64,000 bases of DNA, from NCBI RefSeq assembly GCF_008084905.1, contig NZ_VSFC01000030.1, positions 1,478 to 65,477 on the forward strand, written 5' to 3'. The DNA comes from Xanthomarina maritima. GTDB lineage: Bacteria; Bacteroidota; Bacteroidia; Flavobacteriales; Flavobacteriaceae. The notes beneath the pieces were generated by a model. That model was not told the origin of the DNA, ran no database searches, and saw only the letters and a list, made by a program, of their open reading frames with translations. Shown one piece after another: positions 43,201 to 51,473 of the stretch. The translations under genes were made by a program, and so were the position numbers. Within the stretch, counting starts at the first letter, position 1. Every line of letters starts with the position of its first letter.

Positions 43201-43270
43201 ATCTAACATCTAACATCTAACATCTAACATCTAACATCAATTCACGAATCACGAATCACGAATCACGATT
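43201..43270. repeat. Heptamer tandem arrays, ATCTAAC then CACGAAT units
   Basis: Ten in-phase 7-base units: ATCTAAC five times, ATCAATT once, CACGAAT three times, CACGATT once. The phase is unbroken across the change of motif, and the array reaches the stop codon of the reversed DUF4105 gene (43270-43272). Between 43139 and 43200 there is also a short 18-base direct repeat (GAAGATGAATTTGA twice). Confidence 0.92.
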
Positions 43271-44445
43271 CACAACGCACCATCATAATACCAAACCAAA
43301 TACACATACCGTACAGCAAGTGCTATAAAAAGAGGAAGTAATGCAATAGCAAACACCTGAATGCCAACTAGCCAATGAAAGCAAAGTAAACACAGCATAA
43401 TAATTAAGAATTTTAAATACTTAATAAACCATTGCTTTGGAGATTTATTTATGACTTGTTTAATAACGAACAGGTTTAAAGCAAAAGCCCAAAGCAGGTT
43501 GTAATTTTGAGCAGTCGCTTCATGGTCTGTTGCAAACCAAAGTAATAAGATTAATATACCAATACCTCCAGTTATCGAGAATAACAGTATGTCCAGAAGC
43601 TTGGTTCTTCGTTGGTTTTTATAATCGAAATAGGTGATGCCAATAATTAAAATTCCTAAAACACTAAAAATGGTAAAAGGACTAAATAAAATCTGTTTAG
43701 AATATTTAATCTCTCTTTGTTTAAATATCACTTGGTCGTTTATTACTAATGAATCTCCATTATTTAAGTTAGCTTCATTAAAAAAAGCATGAATGTATTT
43801 AGGTAAAAACATATACTCTTCTGGAGTGGCTGGTTGATCTATAACAGATCCCAAGGCAATATCTATTCCTACAGAACCCCAGGAATTAGCATCTAACTGG
43901 TTCTGGATAAGGGTTCGAAAGGTTTGGGGTTTAAAATCTTCAGGGTTATTAAATACTATTGGACTGTCTACATTTTTAACTAACACCTCTTTAATTTTAG
44001 TGGCACAATTATCATAGAAAAAATCGTATAAATAAGCTCTGTTTTCAGGTTTGTAATTGGATTCTAGATAGTCGAACATCTGCTGTTTCTCTGTTTGACT
44101 GAGATGTAAAGTCTGCTCTTTAATAGTTCTGTTTTGATAGACATAACTATTATAAAAGTCTTCGAAATAATTTCTCCCAATAAGATAGTTTAGTTTTCCT
44201 TGGGCAAATTTGGTGTAAAAGTTTGGGGTATTAAAATCGTAGATTCCATAATTATAAACCAAATCCACGCCATATCTTTTATCTTTAATTCTATAGGCAC
44301 TATGTCCAAAAGCATCGTTTAAAGAAGTTCCAGGCGCAATGGTTAAAACGCTTATTTCAGCAGTGTCCGACAGTCTTTTGGATTGAGAATAAGAGTTAAG
44401 AACAAATAAAAGACAAGTAATACGTATCAAGAAAGCATGTCTCAT
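43270..44445 (-). CDS. DUF4105 (Lnb N-terminal-like) secreted/membrane protein
   Basis: The 391-residue protein has a signal peptide ending near SYSQS, then a periplasmic DUF4105 domain: LTIAPGTSLNDAFGHSAYRIKD, YNYGIYDF and DFFYDNCATKIKE, where the Cys and His residues are the conserved ones. Four or five hydrophobic helices follow from about residue 250 to the end. In other species the domain is linked to the lipoprotein-modifying or LPS-related enzyme Lnb; its role in Bacteroidota is not known. It ends 8 bases before the PorV-like gene start-side neighbour, so both are probably co-transcribed on the minus strand. Confidence 0.88.
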   Translation of the reverse strand: MRHAFLIRITCLLFVLNSYSQSKRLSDTAEISVLTIAPGTSLNDAFGHSAYRIKDKRYGVDLVYNYGIYDFNTPNFYTKFAQGKLNYLIGRNYFEDFYNSYVYQNRTIKEQTLHLSQTEKQQMFDYLESNYKPENRAYLYDFFYDNCATKIKEVLVKNVDSPIVFNNPEDFKPQTFRTLIQNQLDANSWGSVGIDIALGSVIDQPATPEEYMFLPKYIHAFFNEANLNNGDSLVINDQVIFKQREIKYSKQILFSPFTIFSVLGILIIGITYFDYKNQRRTKLLDILLFSITGGIGILILLLWFATDHEATAQNYNLLWAFALNLFVIKQVINKSPKQWFIKYLKFLIIMLCLLCFHWLVGIQVFAIALLPLFIALAVRYVYLVWYYDGAL

Positions 44446-44453
44446 AAGCCTTT

Positions 44454-45566
44454 TTATCTAAAGATACTGAAATCTATTTTTAGTGAAAACACATTGGAAT
44501 ACAAAGCCACACTTTGATCGCCAATATCTGTAAAGGCATAATCTACTTGAATGCCTTTATATTTAAAACCAACACCAATACTTGGTTGGAAACTAACACG
44601 TTCTTCATTATCTAATTGTAATTCATTTTGAAAATTACCAACTCCAGTTCTCAAATAAATCATATCAATATATCCAAACTCTAATCCAAGAGCTGGACTG
44701 ATGCTGGCAAAAGAAGTAGAAATAATGTCGTTATTTTCTTCAAAACGAATGTTTAAATCTACTTCTGCCAAAAGAGAATAATCGTATCTAATAATAAATT
44801 TTTTAGCCACTCCAAACTGTAACTTAGGAATGGTTATTTCGGTGGTTTCTGGGAGCTCTTGATTCTGCCCTTCTACAGCATCCTGGATGGTAGCAAATTC
44901 GTCTTCATCTATAGCCCAAGCATTAAAGGTTGTTGTGATATCTCTAGCCATAAGACCAAATTTCCATTCGTCTCTGGTTTCAAACTGAATGGCTGCATCG
45001 AGTCCAAACCCCCAGGAAGAGGCAAAATCTCCAATAATTCGACGAATAACTTTGGCATTAATTCCATAATTAAAACCATCTAAAGGTAATTTTCTGGCAT
45101 AAGAAAAAGTCACTCCATAATCGGCAGTAGAGAACAAACTAATTCTATCGTAGTTAATATGTCCTTCGTCGTCTATAAGTTGGGTGGTATTTAAGATATC
45201 ATCTACTGCAAATCGAATGACAGAGATCCCTAAGGAGCTTCTATCGTCAATGGGCATAGCAAATCCAATATAATCGTAATTGGCAATGCTCTCAAAATAA
45301 CTGGAATGCATCAAAGCCATTTGTTTGTCTTCTAGATGAACTAGGCCAGCAGGATTCCAATACCCTGAATTAACATCAGCAGAAAAAGCAGTAACAGCAT
45401 TACTCATACCTAAGGCTGCAGCATCCACACCAATATTCATAAACTCGTTAGAATATTTTCTAACAGCTTGACCGAATACCGTTACTGTAATAAGGAATAG
45501 TAAGGTTGTGAATGTCTTTTTCAAAAAACAATTAATTTTTGCAAATATGCCATATTTTTTCAACAT
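44454..45566 (-). CDS. PorV/PorQ-family outer-membrane barrel (PorV2-like)
   Basis: The protein is an outer-membrane barrel related to PorV/PorQ, the type IX secretion shuttle proteins. SNEFMNIGVDAAALGMSNAVTAFSADVNSGYWNPAGL is the family opening, and the end SLKIDFSIFR fits an outer-membrane closing strand. The ATG at 45566 gives 370 residues, but its first 14 residues are unlike a signal peptide; a TTG start at about 45524 would give the normal leader LKKTFTTLLFLITVTVFGQ. It is divergent from pssA and upstream of the DUF4105 gene. A role in secretion is inferred from family only. Confidence 0.82.
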   Translation of the reverse strand: MLKKYGIFAKINCFLKKTFTTLLFLITVTVFGQAVRKYSNEFMNIGVDAAALGMSNAVTAFSADVNSGYWNPAGLVHLEDKQMALMHSSYFESIANYDYIGFAMPIDDRSSLGISVIRFAVDDILNTTQLIDDEGHINYDRISLFSTADYGVTFSYARKLPLDGFNYGINAKVIRRIIGDFASSWGFGLDAAIQFETRDEWKFGLMARDITTTFNAWAIDEDEFATIQDAVEGQNQELPETTEITIPKLQFGVAKKFIIRYDYSLLAEVDLNIRFEENNDIISTSFASISPALGLEFGYIDMIYLRTGVGNFQNELQLDNEERVSFQPSIGVGFKYKGIQVDYAFTDIGDQSVALYSNVFSLKIDFSIFR

Positions 45567-45653
45567 ATTAAACTTGAAAATGTAGTAGTTATTGTATAAT
45601 TGTTGTATTAGACGAAAATTCTTTGTTATTTTTACATGAAATAAGTCCTTTAA

Positions 45654-46406
45654 ATGAAAAAACAGATCCCTAATTTTATAACCCTTTTAAATTTGTTTTC
45701 TGGTTGTATAGCAGTGTTACTAGCTGTTAATAATAATTTTGTAGCAGCAGCTGGTTTTGTTGCTTTAGGAATATTTTTCGATTTCTTTGATGGTTTATTA
45801 GCCAGAAAACTTCAAGTTCAAAGTGAATTAGGCATCCAATTAGATTCGCTAGCAGATATGGTTACCAGTGGCTTAGTACCTGGAATTGTCATGTTTAAAT
45901 TACTGGCTATATCTAGTAATGCGCCAGATTTGGTAGCTTTTTCTAAGGAATGGAATTCTGCCTTACACTGGCAAGGATTTCAATTTGCACCTATAGCCTT
46001 ATTAGGGTTTCTAATTACCATGGCATCAGCTTATAGATTGGCTAAATTTAATATAGATGAAGAGCAACAATCTTATTTTAAAGGCTTACCAACACCAGCA
46101 AATACCTTATTGATTATTTCGCTGCCCCTAATAATGGAATTTCAGAATAACGATTTAATAAATTCTATCATCATTAACCCTTGGTTTTTAATAATTTTAA
46201 CCTTTGTAAGTTCTTATTTACTAGTGTCTTCAATTAAGTTATTTGCCTTAAAATTTAAAGACTGGAGTTTTAAAAATAATGCCATTAGATATATCTTTAT
46301 CATGCTATGCTTGGTGCTTTTAATTGTGTTGCAGTTTGCAGCTATCCCTTTAATTATTTTAGTTTATATCGGATTATCTTTAGTAAATCAGAAAGGAATT
46401 AGTTAG
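45654..46406 (+). CDS. pssA: CDP-diacylglycerol-serine O-phosphatidyltransferase
   Basis: This membrane enzyme makes phosphatidylserine from CDP-diacylglycerol and serine, the route to phosphatidylethanolamine. The full CDP-alcohol phosphotransferase signature is present: D46-G47-x2-A50-R51-x8-G60-x3-D64-x3-D68. Around eight hydrophobic segments follow. Its 250 residues match the shorter Bacteroidota-type PssA. The start MKKQIPNFITLLNLFSGC is typical. It is divergent from the PorV-like gene, and the 61-base spacer to the next gene is a heptamer array. Confidence 0.93.
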   Translation: MKKQIPNFITLLNLFSGCIAVLLAVNNNFVAAAGFVALGIFFDFFDGLLARKLQVQSELGIQLDSLADMVTSGLVPGIVMFKLLAISSNAPDLVAFSKEWNSALHWQGFQFAPIALLGFLITMASAYRLAKFNIDEEQQSYFKGLPTPANTLLIISLPLIMEFQNNDLINSIIINPWFLIILTFVSSYLLVSSIKLFALKFKDWSFKNNAIRYIFIMLCLVLLIVLQFAAIPLIILVYIGLSLVNQKGIS

Positions 46407-46468
46407 TATTCAGTATTCAGTAATTCAATTGGAATTTTGTATTTGTAATTTAGAATTTTTATAATTTA
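46406..46468. repeat. Degenerate heptamer array filling the pssA-DUF808 spacer
   Basis: Nine in-phase 7-base units run from the last base of the pssA stop codon to the start of the next gene: GTATTCA twice, GTAATTC, AATTGGA, ATTTTGT, ATTTGTA, ATTTAGA, ATTTTTA, TAATTTA. The last unit touches the ATG at 46468. The units are looser than in other arrays, but the period is clear in the first three and in the ATTT-led group. Confidence 0.7.
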
Positions 46469-47340
46469 TGGCCTCCGGATTTTTTGCCTTATTAGATGAT
46501 ATTGCTACCCTTATGGATGATGTAGCAGCCATGAGTAAAATTACTACAAAGAAAACAGCAGGAATTTTAGGCGATGATTTAGCTGTAAATGCTGAAAAAG
46601 CATCAGGATTTGTATCTTCCAGAGAGTTGCCAGTACTTTGGGCCATTACTAAAGGGTCTTTTTTAAATAAACTGATAATTTTACCCATTGCTTTTTTATT
46701 AAGTGCTTTTTTACCTTGGGCAGTCACTTTTATTCTGGTTTTAGGAGGTGTTTATCTGGCTTTTGAAGGAGCCGAAAAAGTCTATGAATTTTTTGTACCA
46801 CATAATGAAGAAGCACATATTTTGGAAGTTGAAACACCATCCAAAACAGATGTCTTAGAATTGGAAAAGAAGAAAATTAAATCGGCCATTGTTACCGATT
46901 TTATCTTATCAGTTGAAATAGTTATTATAGCCTTGGGAACAGTTGTTGGAGAACCACTTTTATTTCAAGTATTAGTTGTGTCTGTTGTGGCTATAATTGC
47001 AACCATAGGTGTTTATGGGATTGTAGCTTTAATAGTTAGAATGGATGATTTTGGTTTGCGATTAGTGCAATTAGGTAACGGAAAAGGGTTTTTAAAGTTT
47101 TTTGGAAACCTCTTAGTTCAAGCTTTGCCAAAAGTTATTAAATTGCTATCAATTATTGGAACCATTGCTTTATTACTGGTGGCAGGTGGTATTTTTTCAC
47201 ATAATTTGGAGTTTCTACATCATGTCTTAGAATCTTGGCCAAGCCTATTAAGAGAGTTTATAGTGGGCTTGATAGTTGGGTTTGTGGCTTTGTTGCTGTT
47301 TAAACTTGTAAAAGCACTTATAGGGAAGTTTAAAGATTGA
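46468..47340 (+). CDS. yedI: DUF808 family inner-membrane protein (YedI-like)
   Basis: The 290-residue protein matches the DUF808/YedI family in length and order: MASGFFALLDDIATLMDDVAAMSKITTKKTAGILGDDLAVNA, then GSFLNKLIILPIAFLLSAFLPW and VYLAFEGAEKVYEFF, with about six membrane helices. The function is unknown in any species. It has the same orientation as pssA, with only a repeat array between them. The stop is followed by another heptamer array. Confidence 0.9.
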   Translation: MASGFFALLDDIATLMDDVAAMSKITTKKTAGILGDDLAVNAEKASGFVSSRELPVLWAITKGSFLNKLIILPIAFLLSAFLPWAVTFILVLGGVYLAFEGAEKVYEFFVPHNEEAHILEVETPSKTDVLELEKKKIKSAIVTDFILSVEIVIIALGTVVGEPLLFQVLVVSVVAIIATIGVYGIVALIVRMDDFGLRLVQLGNGKGFLKFFGNLLVQALPKVIKLLSIIGTIALLLVAGGIFSHNLEFLHHVLESWPSLLREFIVGLIVGFVALLLFKLVKALIGKFKD

Positions 47341-47360
47341 AGATTGTTAATTGGATTTAT

Positions 47361-47451
47361 GAGCATAGAGCATAGAGCATAGAGCATAGAGAGTAGAGGA
47401 TAGGATATTGAACTTTAAATCTTGAATCTAGAATTTTGAACCCTGAATTGT
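47361..47451. repeat. Heptamer tandem array, GAGCATA then GAANNNT units
   Basis: Thirteen in-phase 7-base units: GAGCATA four times, GAGAGTA, GAGGATA, GGATATT, GAACTTT, AAATCTT, GAATCTA, GAATTTT, GAACCCT, GAATTGT. The array stops exactly where the duplicated lptB segment begins (47451-47455). It begins 20 bases after the DUF808 stop codon. Confidence 0.9.
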
Positions 47452-47454
47452 TAC

Positions 47455-47538
47455 TCCCTAATCTTTTTCTTACGTAACTCAAAGTTCTGACCTAAATAGA
47501 CTTTTCTAACCATGTCGTCGCTAGCTAATTCTTCAGGT
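47455..47538 (-). pseudogene. Duplicated 3' end of lptB
   Basis: These 84 bases are identical to 48328-48411, the last 28 codons of lptB, in the same orientation. The identity continues as TTA (the stop codon, one mismatch away) on one side and as a weak match of about 18 bases (shared TTTAAGA-TG) on the other. It cannot encode a product alone. Between the two copies lies the GIY-YIG gene and its palindromes, so the copies look like the ends of an insertion or duplication event. Confidence 0.92.
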
Positions 47539-47700
47539 ACCTGGCTTTTAAGATTGTTTTTAAAAGCAAGGGTTAGTATGGTCAATAATAAAATGCCATT
47601 TATGTATAAAGAGGACGATTTTTTTATTTATTTTTTTCAGGTGAAAAAAGTAAACTATAGCCTAAGTAAATGGGCTTATAATTAGATATGATATCCTTTA

Positions 47701-47727
47701 CTGTCATTCCTGCGAATGCAGGAATCC
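47701..47727. repeat. REP-like palindrome upstream of the GIY-YIG gene
   Basis: ATTCCTGC (47706-47713) and GCAGGAAT (47718-47725) are perfect inverted arms with loop GAAT, set within CTGTCATTCCTGCG. The same palindrome family recurs four times on the other side of the gene (48103-48242). It starts 51 bases before the GIY-YIG start codon. Confidence 0.88.
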
Positions 47728-47751
47728 AATAATTTAACGATTTACATCTTC

Positions 47752-48063
47752 ATGTACAAAGCCATACATCAATATTATCTTTATGTTTTAACCAATAAAA
47801 CCAACGGCACTTTATACATTGGTGTTACTAACGATCTTGAACGAAGAATATTCGAACACAAAAACAAATTAGTTGCAGGTTTTACTAAAAAATACGGGTT
47901 AAATAAACTTATATATTTTGAAACGTTTCAATATGTTAATGATGCCATAAAAAGAGAAAAGAATATGAAGAAATGGAAACGCCAATGGAAAATAGATTTA
48001 ATTGAAGAAGAAAATCCTTGTTGGAACGATTTATCAAAGGATTGGATTTATTTGATTGATTAG
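47752..48063 (+). CDS. Single-domain GIY-YIG endonuclease (URI-type)
   Basis: The 103-residue protein is one GIY-YIG/URI nuclease domain: YLYVLTNKTNGTLYIGVTND with the YVL and YIG halves, then LERRIFEHKN (catalytic Arg) and the closing AIKREKNMKKWKRQWKIDLI. It starts at the ATG at 47752; an earlier in-frame start at 47716 would translate the palindrome. No DNA-recognition domain is attached. Flanking palindromes on both sides, and the nearby duplicated lptB end, suggest it is part of a mobile unit, or that the palindromes are its target. Its cellular role is unknown; similar small proteins are widespread. Confidence 0.9.
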   Translation: MYKAIHQYYLYVLTNKTNGTLYIGVTNDLERRIFEHKNKLVAGFTKKYGLNKLIYFETFQYVNDAIKREKNMKKWKRQWKIDLIEEENPCWNDLSKDWIYLID

Positions 48064-48102
48064 GGAGTTTATATAACATTTGAAAGCTTTACATTTTAAG
48101 TA

Positions 48103-48242
48103 GATTCCTGCTTTCGCAGGAATGACAAGTTTCTGCTTTTGCAGGAATGACAGAGGATACAGGATTACGAAATAGGGTAAAGCTAAGTGGATTCCAGCTT
48201 TCGCAGGAATGACAAGTTTCTGCTTTTGCAGGAATGACAGAG
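48103..48242. repeat. Four REP-like palindrome copies in two direct repeats
   Basis: Units with the arms ATTCCTGC/GCAGGAAT (or the decayed TTCTGCTTTTGCAGGAA) occur at about 48103, 48127, 48190 and 48217. The pair 48103-48154 is repeated at 48190-48242 with very few differences, a spacing of 87 bases. With the copy at 47701 they bracket the GIY-YIG gene. Orientation of the flanking GATTCC/GACAAG words is the same in all copies. Confidence 0.85.
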
Positions 48243-48323
48243 TCAGAAATTGTACGAAGACCTAAAGCTTCTAACGGACAAGCCGTTGGAATTTGGAATT
48301 CAGTTTTTTTGGAATTTGAAGAT

Positions 48324-49064
48324 TTATTCCCTAATCTTTTTCTTACGTAACTCAAAGTTCTGACCTAAATAGACTTTTCTAACCATGTCGTCGCTAGCTA
48401 ATTCTTCAGGTTCACCAGCTTTAAGAATGCTACCTTCAAACATTAAATAAGTTCTGTCTGTAATGGCTAAGGTTTCTTGTACGTTGTGATCTGTAATAAG
48501 AATACCAATGTTCTTTTTGGTAAGCTGTGCTACAATACGTTGAATATCTTCTACGGCTACTGGATCGACTCCAGCAAAAGGTTCATCTAATAAAATGAAG
48601 CTTGGATCTGTAGCTAATGCTCTGGCAATTTCTGTACGTCTTCTTTCGCCACCAGATAATAAATCGCCTCTACTTTTTCTAATATGACCTAAACCAAACT
48701 CTTCAATTAAAGACTCCATTTTATGGTGTTGCTCTTTCTTACTTAATTTGGTAAGTTGTAACACACTTAAAATATTATCTTCTATACTTAACTTTCTAAA
48801 TACAGAGGCCTCTTGAGCTAAATAACCTATCCCATTTTGAGCTCGTTTATACATGGGATATTTGGTGATATTGGTTTTGTCTAAATGAATGCTCCCACCA
48901 TTGGGTTTAATTAAACCTACAATCATATAAAACGAAGTCGTTTTTCCAGCACCATTTGGACCTAAAAGACCAACAATCTCTCCTTGATTCACTTCAAGTG
49001 AGACATCTTTAACCACTTTTCGTCCGTTATAGGACTTCATTAAATTGTCGGCTTTTAATTTCAT
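48324..49064 (-). CDS. lptB: LPS export ABC transporter ATPase
   Basis: This is the cytoplasmic ATPase of the Lpt bridge that carries LPS to the outer membrane. The 246 residues show [16 protein letters not shown] (Walker A), [13 protein letters not shown] (Q-loop of the LptB kind), [15 protein letters not shown] (signature), [13 protein letters not shown] (Walker B) and ITDHNVQET (switch His). It is the last gene of the kpsF-tatC-CMD-lptB run. Its last 28 codons are duplicated at 47455-47538. The intact copy keeps the usual C-terminus, so the insertion beside it did not break the gene. Confidence 0.95.
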   Translation of the reverse strand: MKLKADNLMKSYNGRKVVKDVSLEVNQGEIVGLLGPNGAGKTTSFYMIVGLIKPNGGSIHLDKTNITKYPMYKRAQNGIGYLAQEASVFRKLSIEDNILSVLQLTKLSKKEQHHKMESLIEEFGLGHIRKSRGDLLSGGERRRTEIARALATDPSFILLDEPFAGVDPVAVEDIQRIVAQLTKKNIGILITDHNVQETLAITDRTYLMFEGSILKAGEPEELASDDMVRKVYLGQNFELRKKKIRE

Positions 49065-49138
49065 ATAACTAGGTAATGGCTGCTAAAATAGTAAATTAGA
49101 AAGACAAGACATGTTTTAGACTTTTATTTATTATAAGT

Positions 49139-49486
49139 TTAACGTGTTTCTTCTAAAGCATCCCAAAACTCATAAGCACGACGTAAATGTGGAATTACTA
49201 TGGTGCCTCCAACTAAGGTTGCAATACTTAAGGCCTCCACAACTTCTTCTTTTTTTAATCCTTCTTTATAACTGGATTCTAAATGGTATTTAATACAATC
49301 ATCGCAACGTAGAACCGTAGATGCTACTAATCCTAATAACTCTTTTGTTTTAACATCTAGAGCACCTTCTTGAAAGGCATTGGTATCTAAATTAAAAATA
49401 CGTTTGATAATTTTATTGTTATCAGCTAAGATTTTATCATTCATTTTAGAACGATAATCGTTGAATTCGTTTACTATATCAGACAT
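49139..49486 (-). CDS. Carboxymuconolactone decarboxylase/AhpD-like protein
   Basis: The 115-residue all-helical protein has the AhpD-type active site C61-x2-C64-x3-H68 (CDDCIKYH), and a later GGTIVIPHLRRAYEFW helix. Such proteins serve as small thiol peroxidase partners or have unknown redox roles. Its start overlaps the end of tatC by 8 bases, so it is translationally coupled; the gene order kpsF-tatC-CMD-lptB appears in other Flavobacteria, to my knowledge. No true decarboxylase activity is implied. Confidence 0.9.
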   Translation of the reverse strand: MSDIVNEFNDYRSKMNDKILADNNKIIKRIFNLDTNAFQEGALDVKTKELLGLVASTVLRCDDCIKYHLESSYKEGLKKEEVVEALSIATLVGGTIVIPHLRRAYEFWDALEETR

Positions 49487-50303
49487 GGTATTTTTCTTTT
49501 TTCTTTTGATTTTTAACTACTATTTTGGAAATATAAATGCTTACTTGGTAAAGCACTAATATGGGAATGGCAACAATTATTTGACTGGCAATATCTGGTG
49601 GTGTAATAATAGCAGATAGCACTAAAACTATAACCAGAGCAAACTTTCTGTATTTTTTTAAGAGCTGAGGTGTTACCAGGCCAATTTTGGTTAGAAAATA
49701 GATAATAATGGGCAGTTCGAAAATAATACCTGATGCTAAGGCAGAAGATCTTACCAAAGAGATATAAGAACTGATATCTATTTCATTTGAAATTTCACTA
49801 CTAACACTATAGGTTCCTAAAAAGTTGATAGATAAAGGCGTTACTATATAATAGCCAAATAATACGCCAAGAAAGAATAAAAAGGATGAAATAATAATAA
49901 AGCCTCTAGAATGTTTGCGTTCGTTTTTATGTAAGCCAGGACTTAAAAATTTCCAGAACTGATAGATAACATAAGGAAAAGCAATTACAAAACCAGCATA
50001 AATAGAAGTCCAGATATGGGCAGAAAACTGTCCAGCCATGGTTCTATTCTGTATTCTAAAAGGGAATTCATCTAAACAAAAGGTGGTCTCTATGCCTATG
50101 TATTGAGACATACTACATAACCATTTGTAAGTTGGAAAACTCATTTTTTTAGGGCCAAAAATAAGGGTATCAAAAATAAAATCTGAAAAGATAAAGGCTC
50201 CAGTGCCACATATGAGAATAGCAATAGTAGCCCGAATTAAATGCCAGCGTAAATCCTCTAAATGATCGAGGAAAGACATTTCGTTCACATTTTTTTTTGC
50301 CAT
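49479..50303 (-). CDS. tatC: Twin-arginine translocase subunit TatC
   Basis: This is the receptor core of the Tat pathway, which exports folded proteins. The 274 residues have the conserved start MSFLDHLEDLRWHL, FAFPYVIYQFWKFLSPGL in the second helix region and SALASGIIFELPIIIYFL further on, with six hydrophobic segments. The first cytoplasmic segment holds the Glu residues that bind the twin-arginine signal. An exported client with a Tat signal is encoded at 62591-63775. It overlaps both neighbours (1 base with kpsF, 8 with the CMD gene). TatA/B are not in the window. Confidence 0.95.
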   Translation of the reverse strand: MAKKNVNEMSFLDHLEDLRWHLIRATIAILICGTGAFIFSDFIFDTLIFGPKKMSFPTYKWLCSMSQYIGIETTFCLDEFPFRIQNRTMAGQFSAHIWTSIYAGFVIAFPYVIYQFWKFLSPGLHKNERKHSRGFIIISSFLFFLGVLFGYYIVTPLSINFLGTYSVSSEISNEIDISSYISLVRSSALASGIIFELPIIIYFLTKIGLVTPQLLKKYRKFALVIVLVLSAIITPPDIASQIIVAIPILVLYQVSIYISKIVVKNQKKKEKYHV

Positions 50304-51268
50304 TACAGTATGCCTTCTTTAATTAAGTCGTGTACATGAACTACACCAGCATATTTACCCTTTTTCTCTACCAGTAATTGGGAAATACCATACTTTTCCA
50401 TATGCTCCATGGCATCTACAGCCATGGCATTAAAGTCTATTCTTTTAGGATTTTGACTCATGATGTCTTTTGCAGTTAAGGACGTAAAATCATCTGTTTT
50501 ACTTAACATACGTCTTAAATCTCCATCTGTTATAATGCCAATAATCCGATCGTCTTCAACAACAGCTGTTACCCCAAGCATTTTTTCGGAAATTTCAATT
50601 ATAATTTGTTTGATTCCTGTTTGTAATGAAACTTTAGGTTTTTGGTTAACTTCAGATAAATCGCTTACTCTTAAATACAGTTTTTTGCCTAAAGCACCTC
50701 CTGGATGATATTTTGCAAAGTCTTTACTTGAAAACCCTCTTAATTCTAATAAACATACGGCTAAAGCGTCACCTATTACTAATTGAGCCGTTGTACTAGT
50801 TGTTGGAGCCAAATTGTTTGGGCAGGCTTCTTTTTCAACATAAGCATTTAACACATAATCTGCCTGTTGTCCTAAAAATGACTCTGGATTGCCAGTAATG
50901 GCTATCATTTTGTTTTTAGCATTCTTAATTAAAGGAACTAATACTTTAATTTCTGGTGTATTCCCACTTTTTGAAATACAAATAACCACATCGTCTTCTA
51001 AAATTAAGCCTAAATCGCCATGAATGGCGTCGGCAGCATGCATAAAAACAGCAGGAGTTCCAGTAGAATTTAAAGTAGCTACAATTTTAGTAGCTATTAT
51101 GGCACTTTTGCCTATTCCTGTAATAATAACTCGGCCTTTTGAGTTATAAATTAGCTCTACACTAGCTGCAAACTCCTCGTTAATTAACGTAGACAAATTT
51201 AAAATGGCCTTACTTTCCATTTCAATGGTTTGTTTTGCAGTATGTATAATAGAATTCTGGTTGTTCAA
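50303..51268 (-). CDS. kdsD: Arabinose-5-phosphate isomerase (KpsF/GutQ/KdsD family)
   Basis: This enzyme turns ribulose-5-phosphate into arabinose-5-phosphate, the first step to Kdo in LPS. The SIS domain (about 35-175) has VIITGIGKSAIIATK, HAADAIHGDLGL and ICISKSGNTPEI. Two CBS repeats follow (about 205-320) with GIITDGDLRR and GVVHVHDL. The 321-residue length matches the family. It is the first gene of the operon that ends with lptB, so LPS sugar supply and LPS transport share a transcript. An inverted repeat lies in the spacer before it. Confidence 0.94.
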   Translation of the reverse strand: MNNQNSIIHTAKQTIEMESKAILNLSTLINEEFAASVELIYNSKGRVIITGIGKSAIIATKIVATLNSTGTPAVFMHAADAIHGDLGLILEDDVVICISKSGNTPEIKVLVPLIKNAKNKMIAITGNPESFLGQQADYVLNAYVEKEACPNNLAPTTSTTAQLVIGDALAVCLLELRGFSSKDFAKYHPGGALGKKLYLRVSDLSEVNQKPKVSLQTGIKQIIIEISEKMLGVTAVVEDDRIIGIITDGDLRRMLSKTDDFTSLTAKDIMSQNPKRIDFNAMAVDAMEHMEKYGISQLLVEKKGKYAGVVHVHDLIKEGIL

Positions 51269-51294
51269 AATTTATTATTTTTTTGGGTTGATGC

Positions 51295-51320
51295 TTTTAA
51301 AGATTTTATTATCTTTAAAG
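51295..51320. promoter_or_regulatory. Inverted repeat between kdsD and recQ
   Basis: CTTTTAAGAT (51295-51304) and ATCTTTAAAG (51311-51320) are inverted with one mismatch and a six-base loop, in the 205-base spacer between the two divergent genes. The sequence TATCTTTA at 51310-51317 also resembles a -7 element for recQ, with a TTG at 51289-51291 18 bases upstream. It may be a shared control site. Confidence 0.4.
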
Positions 51321-51473
51321 TAATTCAAAAACGAACTGATTTTATGTGCGTTTAATTGCGCTACAAATCTAACGAAATTTTTTTTGAGTGTTCTCTAAAT
51401 ACATTAGGATAATTAATAGCTATTTTTAATTTAATGTATTTTATTAAAGTGTAAATTAAAATTAAAAAGATTC

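Noticed and set aside
48089-48355. Open frame of 88 codons on the minus strand
   Set aside because: It translates the REP-like palindromes (repeated VIPAKAETCHSCES phrases) and overlaps the end of lptB; no gene character.
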